Origin: Mikania micrantha
Lineage: Eukaryota > Streptophyta > Magnoliopsida > Asterales > Asteraceae
Assembly (NCBI GenBank): GCA_009363875.1
Contig: CM018696.1
Coordinates: 17,063,475 to 17,127,474 of the forward strand
DNA: 64,000 bases
Reading direction: 5' to 3'
Shown here: in pieces, positions 33,621 to 45,320 of the stretch
Layout: every line of letters starts with the position of its first letter
Numbering within the stretch: the stretch's first letter is position 1
Position numbers and translations under genes: made by a program
The notes under the pieces: generated by a model
Told to the model about the DNA's origin: nothing
Database searches by the model: none
Seen by the model: only the letters and a program-made list of their open reading frames with translations

Positions 33621-34489
33621 GTAACATCATCGATACTAAGGATTTTCAACACAAAATATCACACTCCGAGCAGACGGGGTGGATCGACTTTCCCGTCGGG
33701 CGGAAAGTTCTCGGGGCGCGATATCGTTGTGGTAATCATAATGATCAGATTGTTTACATGGCACATGATATATAATGAGAAATGCTAACATGACATTACA
33801 ATAGAATTACGAAGTTAAATTACACAATATATGTTTGTAATTTAACTAAGTAAATCTACCCAAAAAGAATCATTGAGTTTCTATCTTGTATCTGCACAAG
33901 ATTTACAAAAGATGATTCGGAGTTATGTCATTCAAAAATATGCACATCACAAAAGTAAGCTAGGTCTCTTCTAAAGTCCATTAGCTTAGTCCTGATGTTT
34001 GGTGACTAAACATGTTCGTCACCTGAGAAAACATGCATTTAAACAAAGTCAACACTAGGTTGGTGAGTTCATAAGTGTAGTTATTTAAAAACTGTTGGAG
34101 TTACTTACACATCATCTTAGTTATTCTCCCTTGGCATTAACACATCTCCACGTCCTCTCTATAGATACACCTACAGATAGGATATCATCCAGTTAAGCAT
34201 GCTTATATATAGGGCATACGTATCACGAATGAAGCCGCCAGTCCACCACACACTTAACCGAATTTAATACCACCTGTATTGTAGCTATAGATACCCATTT
34301 CATCCCTAAAATGCATATGAACTCACCTTGTCGCTGTAGTGGTTGACTTAGACTAAAAAATGCACGCGCTCCGTGTTGTTGTATTGATCTTGTATTCACA
34401 GTCATGTGTCTGATTAAATGTTATATGAGTTATGATCCCTTATTTGATTGTTCTTTTTCAAATCTCAGTTGTTAACTGAGTTCGTGTAG

Positions 34490-34700
34490 TGAAAATGACT
34501 CATTCTTGTGATTTTCGTAAGAATGACTCATGCTAATGACCATTCATGCGAATGAGTTCATGCTAATGAGTGTTCACATGAATGAGTAGCTCACAAGAAT
34601 GACTCATGCTAATGAGCATTCACACGAATGAGTATCTTACACAAATGAATAGCTCACACGAAGGAATAGCTCACACGACTGAGTGGTTCTTTCTTATGAG
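34490..34700. repeat. Word cassette AATGAGTAGCTCACACG
   Basis: AATGAGT, TCATGCTAATGA and CTCACACGAATGA words recur about fifteen times. The same cassette, longer, is in the partner LTR at 53925-54150. Confidence 0.7.
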
Positions 34701-35732
34701 TAATTCGCTTGAAATGGGTTTCGGCCATGGCATGTGGCGATTTCAAGTTTTAGTCGAATATATATTCGTTTTGAGTGGGTATAGGTGAGTAAACTCATTT
34801 AGAAGGTGTACGGGTCGAAAAAAAGATGTTTAAAACCGGTTAAACTTCGGTTTTTGTCGGGTTTGTAGAAAACCCTAAAAAACGAACCTTGTGAGCTCAT
34901 TTTACCTTCATTTCGATTGATTCTAAGCCCGATCCTTCGTACTTTCGTGTGAGGAATGTTGGGAGTTTCGATTTGATACCAACATTGCATGATTTGGCTA
35001 AGAAATGAGGGATTTAGATAGGTTTTTGTGGAAAAATTCTAAAGAGAGAAGGGTAAACCGGAAATGGGTTTTAAAGAAAGAGGGGAAGGGTAATAAATGA
35101 GGAAAAGGGTTCATTTAGGGTTTATATACCCCGTAGAGTTTCGGGTTCGTTCGGTTCTCGTTTTCGTTATGTTTTCGGAACGTAATACGCGATATTACGA
35201 AATTTAAATAAATAGTATTTCTAAACCTTTTCAAGGTTGTAATTCCTAATATATATTTTATATTTATTTTTCTTATTTTATTATTTCAAAATCATTTATT
35301 AGTTACGTTTCATCAGATCGTATTACCTTCGCACGTTTTCGTTCGAATCGCCACCGAACGGACACGACGATGGCTATACTTTCTGATTTTTGTTTTCTAC
35401 TTTTCAGTTACTATTCAGAATGTTAAACCCACAGATATGTTTGTGTGAATCGTCACCCACGCAAATACACTGTCTGTTTATTATTCTGAAACGATACTGA
35501 ACTTCTGTTTTGAATTAGACATTCTCACAGACAGACTCAACTGAACTTACCTATTTTCACATAGTCATAACTGTTTTCACCTTGTTTTCACACTATATTA
35601 TCGGCCATCTGATTTCTGTTATTTGTGAAAATCAGATCGCAACCGATATGTTTTTATCATTTGTTCTCACACTTTGTTATTTCTCATGATTTGTTTCATC
35701 GAATACATACAACTGTTATATTGTTTTATAGT

Positions 35733-37475
35733 TGATGTGTTGCAAAACACATCTGGTTTTCCATTTGTTTCTATTGAGTTTCTGTACAATTTATTAGTTT
35801 TTAGAGTCGATTTATGCTGGTTCTTCACATTTCTATAATTTGATGCTTGCAGGTAATAAACATGTCATTTTGGTACAAAATGATCAAGAAAACGAGCTCC
35901 CGGTTGAACGAAAACGGACCCGAGAACAAAAGAAGACAAAAGCTGGATTTTAGGTCTGTCGCGTAGCGCGACACCAACAAGAAACCCTGTCGCGTAGCGC
36001 AACAGGTGTAAATGACTGTTTTACCCTTTTAATGATTGCGGGTTTGACCCGACTATTTTGTCGGGTAGTGGGTACCCTCGCGTAGCGCGAAGGGTTCAGA
36101 GGAGCCTGTCGCGTAGCGCGACAGGGTTAAAAGTTCAGAATTTCGAGTTTTATTAATTCTGAAACGGCTGAGGCTAGGGTATTCAATTCTGGACGAGGAG
36201 AGACGACAGGGAGGCGACCAGAAGCTAGAGGACAAGATTGGAGTCGATCTGAATCATCGGGAAGCCCTAAACGAGTGATCCGAAGGGTGTAACGTGATCG
36301 GTTTACTTTGTTTCTCTTGCTTCTCATGTCTTCTTACATTAAAAAGATTATGGTTTGTTTTCATATGATGTTTCTTGGCTAAACATTTAGAACTACCTAG
36401 GTTAGATGATTGTACATGATTGACTTGGTTTATTTTGGTGTTGGAACATTATGATGTGATGGATTTATGATTTAAAGACTTGGTTTGGAATATTGGATGT
36501 GTATGGGTATCTTTGATTGTTGAATGATTGATATTATGTTCCTCATGTGTCTTGGCGATTGTCTGTCGTAAAATAGGTGCATGCTAGAATCAATTACTGT
36601 GTGTTTTTGATTAGTGGATGAGTTGCTTTGGCCGAGTGATTCATAGGAGTGTTTTATTATGATTTAGACGATTAAGATGTGCAACTAACTTTAATAGCCG
36701 TGAGGTGAGAAGTTGTCGATAAGTCTTGGTTGTTAGCTTGTTAGATTAGAGGCTTCGTGAGAAGATCAGTCTGATTTGTCTATCAAACCTTGTTTATTGA
36801 GTCCAATAGGAAAATCCAAGTTATCCCTAGCATTTGAGTGCACTGTGACTTTCGCGCTGTGAGGTAGAGTGTTTGACAGTTATTTCTTAGGTGTTTTGAG
36901 ATTATCATACTGTGAGGTAGATGATCTAGCGGATACTTCATGAGTAGTTGGATGACCTGTGAGGGAAATCCATTTAACCGGTGGTTTAACGGCTTTTAGG
37001 ACCCTTAGTTGACTATCCTTGAGAAGGGTTGAGGGTGCTCTAGGTTTCCTTTGAGTTTAGTACTTAAAGATCCCGGTATCACATTAGTTCCATCCCTGAT
37101 AGAACCTTGTCAAGCATGTATATGATTCAAGCCTAGGTAGTGTTTTCTTTCTCTCGATTTAGTCTTTGTTTCGTTGCTTGTTCGTATTTAGTTTTGTTCT
37201 ATTTAAGTTATTCTTGGTTTGGTAGTAAAACCCCCCTTCCTTATTATTATTATTTTATTTAAGTACAAATTTTGTATAGATAAGTTTTTGATTCTAGTTA
37301 GTACAGTCTATAGAAGTCTGTGGGTTCGATATCCGGACTTACTTTTGCTTTGCTGCATACGATAGGTACACTTGCCTGTCGGTAGCTTAGGTTTTAGAGA
37401 GTCTAGATTTATTACTTTGTGTCTAGTTTAAAGTCGGTTTTTAGTTAGTTTTATAGCTAAGCTCCGTCGACATCA
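35733..37475 (+). repeat. 5' LTR of the Athila-type element
   Basis: 1743 bp. It includes four TCGCGTAGCGCGA-type palindromes between 35957 and 36125. No tandem duplication seen. Confidence 0.93.
35957..36125. repeat. TCGCGTAGCGCGA palindromes in the LTR
   Basis: Four CpG-dense imperfect palindromes occur at about 35957, 35989, 36077 and 36108. The 3' LTR repeats them at 42257-42424. Confidence 0.8.
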
Positions 37476-37481
37476 AGTTTT

Positions 37482-37499
37482 TGGCGCCGTTGCCGGGGA
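37482..37499 (+). other. Primer-binding site, Asp-tRNA type
   Basis: TGGCGCCGTTGCCGGGGA, six bases after the 5' LTR, complements the 3' end of plant tRNA-Asp, the primer typical of Athila-type elements. Confidence 0.88.
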
Positions 37500-37639
37500 C
37501 TTCTTAGTCGATTGTGCTTACTAGTTCTTTTTCTTATCTGTGCATATTTGTGTTTATTTTGTTTTCAATTTTATTTTATTTTATTTCTTTCTGAATATTT
37601 TTGTGTTTTCTTTTATTTTATTTGCAGGTTTGGTAGTGT

Positions 37640-40162
37640 ATGCCACACTTACGCTCACACGGACCGCCACCAGAGCTTTCTTTGCCATCAAGGAGCGATT
37701 CGTGGTACTTTTCACAAGGTTCTACGAGCGAGGTAAGTACTTCCACTCCTATTTCTGCAGATTTTTCTGAGCACACACCATCCTCTTCTTCTACTCACTC
37801 TAGCCCACGTTTTCATTTTGTTCCACCCATGGCGGCACGTCGTACTGTGCATCAGCAGGCCACTGCGGGTTTCACGGGGCTTAACAACCCCATTACACCG
37901 CCACCGATCCTGAATGAAAATTCGTGGCAGATTCCTTCATATATCATGACCGCTATTAATAATACTCAATTCAGCGGTCGTGATGATGAAGATGCACCCG
38001 CGCACCTTGCTCGGCTCACACGCATCTGTGGCACCTTTAATCTTCAAGGTGCCACCGAAGACGCGATTTTCATGCATTTGTTTCCTTTTTCCTTATCAGG
38101 GCGAGCAGCCACTTGGCTCGACTCTCATCCTCCAGGCACTTTCACTACTTGGGTTAGCCTTCGGGATGCTTTTCTTAAAAAGTACTTCCCACCTGCTAAG
38201 GCCGCCCGCCTGAGAGATGAGATCCATTCGTTCCGAATGGCCCCTGATGAGCCCTACTATCTTGCTTGGGAGAGGTTCCAAAACCTTCTAAGTCGATGCT
38301 CCCAGCATGGTTTGTCTGATTGGGCTCTTGTAGAGAAGTTCTACAATGGTCTAACTTATGAGACTCGGGCTCGTTTTGACACTTCTGCGGGTGGTCATCT
38401 CATGGGAAAAAGGGATGTTGCTGAGTGCACCGATATGTTTGAAAGTTTTGCTCAAGCTGAGTATGAGCAGCGGTCTTCAAATAGGAATTCCACTCCTATT
38501 GCTAGTTCCTCCTCTTCCACAAGAGGAGTTCACCAAGTTAATGTGGACACTAGTGTTGCTGCAGCTCTTGAGTCTTTAGCTAGGGATGTGAAGGATTTGA
38601 AGATGAGAGTGGATCGGTGTGAGATTTGTAGAGGTGGTCATGCCATTTCTGAGTGTTTGGTGAGCCAGGAGCAGGCTAATTATGTAGGAGGACAGGGTAG
38701 GTTTGGGCAGTCTTATAACCCCGGTTGGGGAAATTCTCAGAACCAAACCTATAGATCTTCAGGCAACCCCCCTGGTTTCCATCATAGTTACTCTCAAAAC
38801 CAGGGGCAGGGGCAGCCTAGTGGTAGTTCTGGTAGCACTTCAGGTGCTGGTGGTGGTTTGGGTAGGATAGAGGAATTGTTGACTCAATTAGTGGCTAAGG
38901 ATGCCACTACACAGAAGATCCTACATGAGCATGATGTTCTCCTCAAGAACCAGCAATCTGCGTTCTTGGATTTACAGAGAACGGTTGGTGACATCGCCAA
39001 GCGGTTGGATAAACGGCCCCAAGGCCAGTTCCCGGGTCAGCCCCAAACCAACCCAAACGCCCACGTTAAGGCGGTCACCACTCGTTCTGGAAGAGGTGAA
39101 GGAGAGGTGTTCATACCACCAGTGTTAATGGAAGTTGAGGAGAGTGAGAGAGTGGTCCCACCTGTTGATTTAGATGAGGAGGAACCGGTGGATGAGGAGA
39201 TTGAGATGGAGACTCCTGGGAGGGTGCCCCCGAGGCTAGTCCCAGCAAGTACCGCACCTAACAGTGAGTCTCCCGTTGAGAAGCCGGCAGTTGGTAAGCC
39301 GGTCATGTTTAGACCCACCACAGAGATTGATCTTTCCCGTGTTCCTTATCCAGCGCGTTTAACTAATCAAAAACACGCTAAGGAATACGGGCACTTTCTT
39401 GATATGTTTAAACTGCTCAAGATCAATCTCTCGTTTATTGAAGCTCTTCAACATATACCAAAATATGTCAAGTATCTCAAAGAGTTGCTGAAGAGTAAGG
39501 ATCGGTTGGGAGAGGTTGCCAACACCCCATTGAGTGCGGGGTGTTCTGCGGTGATTTTAAACAAGCTTCCCGAAAAGCTTGCAGATCCGAGAATGTTCAC
39601 TATCCCGTGCTTATTTGGAGATGATGTGAGGAGGTATGCTCTGGCGGACTCAGGGGCTAGCATCAATCTGATGCCATATTCTTTATACGAGAAGTTAGCC
39701 CTTGGTGATTTATCCCCCACACGCATGACCTTGTCGTTGGCGGATCGGTCGGTGAAGTGTCCACGGGGAATTTTAAAGAATGTTTTAGTCAAAGTAGATA
39801 GGTTTATGTTCCCCGTGGATTTTGTTGTGATGGACATGGAGGCAGACACGGCGGTTCCGATCATTCTTGGGCGCCCATTTTTGCGCACCGCTAAGGCGAT
39901 TATAGATGTGTATGAGGGTAAACTCACTTTTAGAGTGGGTGATGAGAGCGCTTGTTTGAAGATTTCAAAGTCTATGAGGGCCGGTGGTGAGTTAGTCCAT
40001 CAAGATGAGGGTGTAGATTTGGTGAGTGATGATGTAGGTATGAATGAGGTCATAGGAGGAGGACCATGGGATGTTGGTGATCGTGGTCCTGATTTGATAG
40101 CAAGGGAGGAGATTTCCCTTGACTCCCCACTTGAGTTGGGTTTGAGGAAGCTCTTGGGTTAA
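37640..40162 (+). CDS. gag: Athila-type Gag-protease polyprotein, intact 840 codons
   Basis: It supplies capsid and a retroviral-type aspartic protease for a particle. The start ATG lies 20 bases after an acceptor-like TTTGCAG. The retrotransposon gag domain spans about residues 110-270 (FSGRDDEDAPAH, TWLDSHPPGTFTTW, FLKKYFPPAKAARLRDEI). A CCHC-like knuckle with short spacing (C-x2-C-x3-H-x4-C) is at ~326-338. A coiled-coil-like stretch is at ~407-460. The protease has the catalytic ALADSGASINLMP at ~668 and the downstream VPIILGRPFLRTAKAIID at ~736. The frame ends in TAA about 75 residues after the protease; complete Athila elements would have RT, RNase H and integrase, and none is seen. An open frame this long suggests recent activity in trans. 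Confidence 0.93.
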   Translation: MPHLRSHGPPPELSLPSRSDSWYFSQGSTSEVSTSTPISADFSEHTPSSSSTHSSPRFHFVPPMAARRTVHQQATAGFTGLNNPITPPPILNENSWQIPSYIMTAINNTQFSGRDDEDAPAHLARLTRICGTFNLQGATEDAIFMHLFPFSLSGRAATWLDSHPPGTFTTWVSLRDAFLKKYFPPAKAARLRDEIHSFRMAPDEPYYLAWERFQNLLSRCSQHGLSDWALVEKFYNGLTYETRARFDTSAGGHLMGKRDVAECTDMFESFAQAEYEQRSSNRNSTPIASSSSSTRGVHQVNVDTSVAAALESLARDVKDLKMRVDRCEICRGGHAISECLVSQEQANYVGGQGRFGQSYNPGWGNSQNQTYRSSGNPPGFHHSYSQNQGQGQPSGSSGSTSGAGGGLGRIEELLTQLVAKDATTQKILHEHDVLLKNQQSAFLDLQRTVGDIAKRLDKRPQGQFPGQPQTNPNAHVKAVTTRSGRGEGEVFIPPVLMEVEESERVVPPVDLDEEEPVDEEIEMETPGRVPPRLVPASTAPNSESPVEKPAVGKPVMFRPTTEIDLSRVPYPARLTNQKHAKEYGHFLDMFKLLKINLSFIEALQHIPKYVKYLKELLKSKDRLGEVANTPLSAGCSAVILNKLPEKLADPRMFTIPCLFGDDVRRYALADSGASINLMPYSLYEKLALGDLSPTRMTLSLADRSVKCPRGILKNVLVKVDRFMFPVDFVVMDMEADTAVPIILGRPFLRTAKAIIDVYEGKLTFRVGDESACLKISKSMRAGGELVHQDEGVDLVSDDVGMNEVIGGGPWDVGDRGPDLIAREEISLDSPLELGLRKLLG

Positions 40163-42031
40163 ACTCCCAAGTGTAAAGTTTGTACAATTAGTAATGTTAA
40201 GTGCCATTGGTGTTTTTCATTTTTCGTGATTGTTTTTTCGTTTTTCGTTTTTCGTTTTCGTTTTTGTGTGTTTTAATTTGTTTTGCAGGTTTTTAATCAA
40301 TTTGATGCCATAATGATGAATTGGAGCCACCAGGTATGTATTTCTTGCTTTAGAATGGTTGTGGATGGTTTAGTGAGTTTTGGGGTTGAAAATTTGGCTA
40401 AGGCATGGAAATCTGGAAACTTTCTGGAAAAAGAGCATCGTCGCGTCACGCGAGGGCCACATGCCCATCAGTCGCGCTACGCGAGGACATGGTCAACGTC
40501 GCGAGTCAACGTTCCCTCGCGTATCGCGAGGGTTGCTTCACATTCTGTCGCGGTACGCGACGCCTTCCCAGATGAGTTAAAAGCTTTTCAAGCCCTAGAG
40601 ATCAGATTTTTTTAGCCCCATTTCTTCTCTTCTACTCCATTGGCACTCCATTCTCATACACTGTAGGCACCCGAGATGAGAGGAGATGGTGTTTATGAAG
40701 GCTAAGTGTGGGGATGACGTGTGGTTCTTTTGGTTTATTCATTCATGGTTATGTTGATTAGAAATTTTGCAATTTTGTAAATTTTGATTTGTTAGTTTAG
40801 GGAATCCGGGTTGGTTTGTGGTTGGACTTAATCATGGATATCATTGTTATCATATTTTGGATGGGTTGATGCTTGTTTGATCTTTGTTTTGTGTAGATCT
40901 TATGTGATTGTTTGTAGCCTGTGGAGCAAAATTGTAGATTGTGGAGCTACATGGAAAAACTGGCACTCGACATTCTTCTCTTCAACCAGCTAAGTCATTT
41001 TCAGTTTTTAGTTTTTAATTTTTAGTTTTTCTTTTGGTTTTCCTTTTTCTCTACATTGGGGACAATGTAGAGTTTAAGTGTGGGGATGGGAAACTTAGTT
41101 TAATTTTGCTTTAGTAGTTAGTTTTTGATTTTTAGTTTTCTTAAGTTCTTTTCTTGAGTCAAAAATTTTAAAATTTTTATGTCTGTTTCGACATCTTTGG
41201 CTTAGATCTTCCTTGTCCTTGTTTAAGTTGGTTGCAAAAGCATGATGGGAAATGATATTAAAGTTGGGTTTTGTGGTTTCATTCATGGTTAACTTGTTGG
41301 TTTGGGTTTTATGCTTTGGTTGTGGGATGGGTAGGTAGGCTCAACTGATTGTTTGCGTCCCGTAGGATTGGTAAAATTTTACTTAAATGCATGATTTTCG
41401 TGGGAAACATCTTGGGAATTTGGAATTAATGAAACTGTTTTCTAGTTATTAAGGAATCTTTGCATAATAACAAACGAGAGTTTTGAAAATCTGATTTTTG
41501 TTTGACACATAAGTACTCTTTTTATGAAAATAAATCCGAGTCTTATGGCGCCCCCATTTCACTAAATGAGATGAGCTAAAAGAAAAATAAGAGAAAGAAT
41601 TTGGATGAAAACTTATGTGTCACACGCCGGGTTGCAGCCTGGTTGAAACACCACTGAGTTAAGTTCAATGTGTAAAAGAAAAATGCTCACGCTTTCACTT
41701 GCTTCCAATATAAAAATCTGATTTGAGAAATTTCTTGTTTGTTTATATGTAAGGATGACTTGAAAGTTAGAATCCAGGATTGAGTTGATTTTAGATTACC
41801 TAAGTGTGGGTCAAATGAAATGAAATGTAGAACATAAACTAAATGGACCATGATTGAGGGGCAAGAATAATCAGTATGGGTTTAATAGGATAACAATACT
41901 TGCAATCTTTCCCAAAGCATTCAATTTTGAATTAATGAGTTTAATTGTGTAGAAACCGTTTTATCTAGCTATGATCCCAGATTTCTGCATAAGTCTTTTT
42001 CAGGGACGAAAAAGAGATAAGTGTGGGGATG
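40163..42031 (+). other. Non-coding 3' interior of the Athila-type element
   Basis: No RT, integrase or envelope-like ORF. It contains five TCGCG...CGCGA palindromes (40437-40565) and repeated polypurine-like AAGTGTGGGGATG near 40703, 41068 and 42018, the last abutting the 3' LTR. An open 110-codon frame at 40283 overlaps the palindrome cluster and I do not support it as a gene. Confidence 0.7.
42017..42031 (+). other. Polypurine tract of the Athila-type element
   Basis: TAAGTGTGGGGATG directly precedes the 3' LTR. Near-identical copies lie upstream in the non-coding interior. Confidence 0.75.
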
Positions 42032-43767
42032 TGATGTGTTGCAAAACATATCTGGTTTTCCATTTGTTTCTATTGAGTTTCTGTACAGTTTATTAGTTTT
42101 TAGAGTCGATTTATGCTGGTTCTTCACATTTCTATAATTTGATGCTTGCAGGTAATAAACATGTCATTTTGGTACAAAATGATCAAGAAAACGAGCTCCC
42201 GGTTGAACGAAAACGGACCCGAGAACAAAAGAAGACAAAAGCTGGATTTTAGGTCTGTCGCGTATCGCGACACCAACAAGAAACCCTGTCGCGTAGCGCG
42301 ACAGGTGTAAATGACTGTTTTACCCTTTTAATGATTGTGGGTTTGACCCGACTATTTTGTCGGGTAGTGGGTACCCTCGCGTAGCGCGAAGGGTTCAGAG
42401 GAGCCTGTCGCGTAGCGCGACAGGGTTAAAAGTTCAGAATTTCGTTATTAATTCTGAAACGGCTGAGGCTAGGGTATTCAATTCTGGACGAGGAGAGATG
42501 ACAGGGAGGCGACCAGAAGCTAGAGGACAAGATTGGAGTCGATCTGAATCATCGGGAAGCCCTAAACGAGTGATCCGAAGGGTGTAACGTGATCGGTTTA
42601 CTTTGTTTCTCTTGTTTCTCATGTCTTCTTACATTAAAAAGATTATGGTTTGTTTTCATATGATGTTTCTTGGCTAAACATTTAGAACTACCTAGGTTAG
42701 ATGATTGTACATGATTGACTTGGTTTATTTTGGTGTTGGAACATTATGATGTGATGGATTTATGATTTAAAGACTTGGTTTGGAATATTTGATGTGTATG
42801 GGTATCTTTGATTGTTGAATTATTGATATTATGTTCCTCATGTGTCTTGGCGATTGTCTGTCGTAAAATAGGTGCATGCTAGAATCAATTACTGTGTGTT
42901 TTTGATTAGTGGATGAGTTGCTTTGGCCGAGTGATTCATAGGAGTGTTTTATTATGATTTAGACGATTAAGATGTGCAACTAACTTTAATAGCCGTGAGG
43001 TGAGAAGTTGTCGATAAGTCTTGGTTGTTAGCTTGTTAGATTAGAGGCTTCGTGAGAAGATCAGTCTGATTTGTCTATCAAACCTTGTTTATTGAGTCCA
43101 ATAGGAAAATCCAAGTTATCCCTAGCATTTGAGTGAACTGTGACTTTCGCGCTGTGAGGTAGAGTGTTTGACAGTTATTTCTTAGGTGTTTTGAGATTAT
43201 CATACTGTGAGGTAGATGATCTAGCGGATACTTCATGAGTAGTTGGATGACCTGTGAGGGAAATCCATTTAACCGGTGGTTTAACGGCTTTTAGGACCCT
43301 TAGTTGACTATCCTTGAGAAGGGTTGAGGGTGCTCTAGGTTTCCTTTGAGTTTAGTACTTAAAGATCCCGGTATCACATTAGTTCCATCCCTGATAGAAC
43401 CTTGTCAAGCATGTATATGATTCAAGCCTAGGTAGTGTTTTCTTTCTCTCGATTTAGTCTTTGTTTCGTTGCTTGTTCGTATTTAGTTTTGTTCTATTTA
43501 AGTTATTCTTGGTTTGGTAGTAAAACCCCCCTTCCTTATTATTATTTTATTTAAGTACAAATTTTGTATAGATAAGTTTTTGATTCTAGTTAGTACAGTC
43601 TATAGAAGTCTGTGGGTTCGATATCCGGACTTACTTTTGCTTTGCTGCATACGATAGGTACACTTGCCTGTCGGTAGCTTAGGTTTTAGAGAGTCTAGAT
43701 TTATTACTTTGTGTCTAGTTTAAAGTCGGTTTTTAGTTAGTTTTATAGCTAAGCTCCGTCGACATCA
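42032..43767 (+). repeat. 3' LTR of the Athila-type element
   Basis: 1736 bp, nearly identical to the 5' LTR. It lacks 4 bases near 42443 and has one fewer TTA unit near 43535. Confidence 0.93.
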
Positions 43768-43902
43768 ATAGTTCTCTTGTCACACAACTGTTTAACGAAT
43801 AGTTATTCACGCATAGTCATTCACACATAGTTATTTACATATAGTCATTGTGAAAGTACACGTACCGTACGGATTGCCAGACGGTTTGAACTGGTTGTCA
43901 CA

Positions 43903-44798
43903 GTCTCCCCTTGTTAAAGAAATTTCATCCCGAAATTTAAGAATAGTTATTCACGCATAGTCATTCACACCAAGTAAATTCTGGTTCGCGGTTGAAGCTC
44001 CAACGAACACAATAGAGATACGGCTTGTATTTCTTCCAAAGGTATGACTAACGATTTACTAGCGAGACATCTCTTGAGATTGGATACATGAAACACATAG
44101 TGTACCCCGCTGAGTTATCAGGAAGTCTGAGTCTGTATGCCACAGGACCAATTCGTTGAATTATTTCAAACGGTCCCACATACCTTGGTGCTAACTTTCC
44201 CTTAGCCCCAAAATGAACCACGCCTTTCCACGGGGACACTTTCTACATGACTCGGTCTCCCACCTGGAATTCCAAAGGCTTTCGCCGTTTATTTGCGTAA
44301 CTCTTTTGGCGGCTACGTGTTGCTTGTAATATCTGTTGAATCTGAGCAATCTTATCAGTTGTCTCCTGAATAAGTTCAGGCCCAGTGATTCTGTTATCTT
44401 CCAATTCGGTCCAACAAATTGGAGACCAACATTTTCTACCATACAATGCTTCAAACGGAGCACATCTGATACTGCATTTGTAGCTATTGTTGGAGGAGAA
44501 CTCAATGAGTGGTAAATGATTGTCCCAACTTCCACTGAAGTCCAGGACACAAGTTCTCAACATATCCTCTAGGGTTTGGATGGTTTGCTCTCTTTGGCCA
44601 TCCGTTTGTGGGTGGTAAGCGGTGCTCAAGTTTACACTTGTCCCTAAGGATTGTTGCAATGATTTCCAGAACTGCGATGTAAATCGACTGTCCCGGTCTG
44701 AAATAATTGATAATGGCACACCGTGCCGCACTACTATTTCGTTGACATAGAGTTTTGCTAGTTTCTCCATCTTATAGTTCTCTCTGATCGGCAAGAAA
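43903..44798 (-). pseudogene. pol: Integrase, C-terminal part, minus-strand Tekay element
   Basis: Read leftward from the solo LTR at 44804, the frame gives HFLPIRENYKMEKLAKLY, then ISDRDSRFTSQFW (second catalytic Asp) and TDGQREQTIQTLEDM, where the catalytic Glu is kept. RSPICW-like and LEFQVGDRVM segments follow. A frame change precedes the GPFEIIQRIGPVAYRL segment (44048-44239). The chromodomain-like tail of the sister element is not recognisable before the polypurine tract, so the C-terminus appears deleted. The coding sequence is cut by the LTR insertion with TSD TGAGC. Confidence 0.85.
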
Positions 44799-45189
44799 TG
44801 AGCTGTGACAACCAGTACCAGATCGTCCGGCAAGTCCTTATAGTTCGTGTACTTTCACTATTTACTATGTGTAAATACAATGTGTAAACATTTGTGTGAC
44901 AACAGGACTAGAAAACAAATAACAGTTGCATGTGTTTAAATGAAAATTTAAATTCAATAAATACAACAACTCATGTGAAACAACAGTGTGAATACAAATG
45001 ACAAAAACATATCGGTTGCGATATGATATCCACAAATAACAGGAATCAGATGGCCGACAATTCAATAAGAAAACAATGTGAATTCAATGATAACAATGTA
45101 AAAACAGGAAAGTTTAGTTGAGTCCGTCAGTGAGGAAATACAATTCAAATAACAATTCAGTTTCGTTTACGAATGATGAATTGACAGTG

Positions 45190-45320
45190 TGTTTGCGTGG
45201 GTGACGATTCACACAAACATATCTGTGAGTTTAACGTTCTGAATGATGACTGAAAAATAGAAAACAAGAATCATAAACTGAAACCGTCGTCGGATTTGTT
45301 CGGGTGATGATTCGAACAAA
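45190..45320 (+). other. Paired LTR hairpins H1 and H2
   Basis: H1 arms TGTTTGCGTG / CACACAAACA have one mismatch. H2 arms TTTGTTCG / CGAACAAA pair perfectly around GGTGATGATT, the one case where the loop has changed. Confidence 0.75.

Larger units (their letters stand above)
35733..43767 (+). mobile_element. Athila-type TR-GAG element: LTRs, gag-protease, no RT or integrase (TSD ATAGT)
   Basis: LTRs 35733-37475 and 42032-43767 begin TGATGTGTTGC and end CGACATCA. ATAGT is duplicated at 35728-35732 and 43768-43772. The 4.56-kb interior has an Asp-tRNA-type PBS, one long gag-protease ORF and then about 1.9 kb of non-coding DNA. By eye the LTRs differ at about 10 substitutions and two small indels in ~1.74 kb, so this is the youngest datable insertion here. 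Lacking RT, RNase H and integrase, it must have moved with enzymes from another element. Gag style and PBS point to Athila. Confidence 0.93.
33657..43902 (-). repeat. 3' LTR of the minus-strand Tekay element, split
   Basis: Own sequence is 33657-35732 plus 43773-43902, about 2.2 kb. The LTR start is TGTGACAACCAGTTC (minus strand at 43902), directly after a polypurine tract. It has H1 35440-35465, H2 about 35340-35360, promoter near 35127 (minus-strand GGGGTATATAAACCC) and an AATGAGT cassette 34490-34700. The TATATATA palindrome is at 34198-34219. Confidence 0.9.

Noticed and set aside
40283..40615. 110-codon open frame after the Athila-type gag
   Set aside because: Its middle is made of the TCGCG palindrome cluster, no motif is recognisable, and it follows an acceptor-like TTTGCAG only by chance as far as I can tell.
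44243..44833. Open frame starting MPDDLVLVVTAHFLP
   Set aside because: Its N-terminus is translated from the inserted solo LTR; only the part from HFLPIRENY is integrase.
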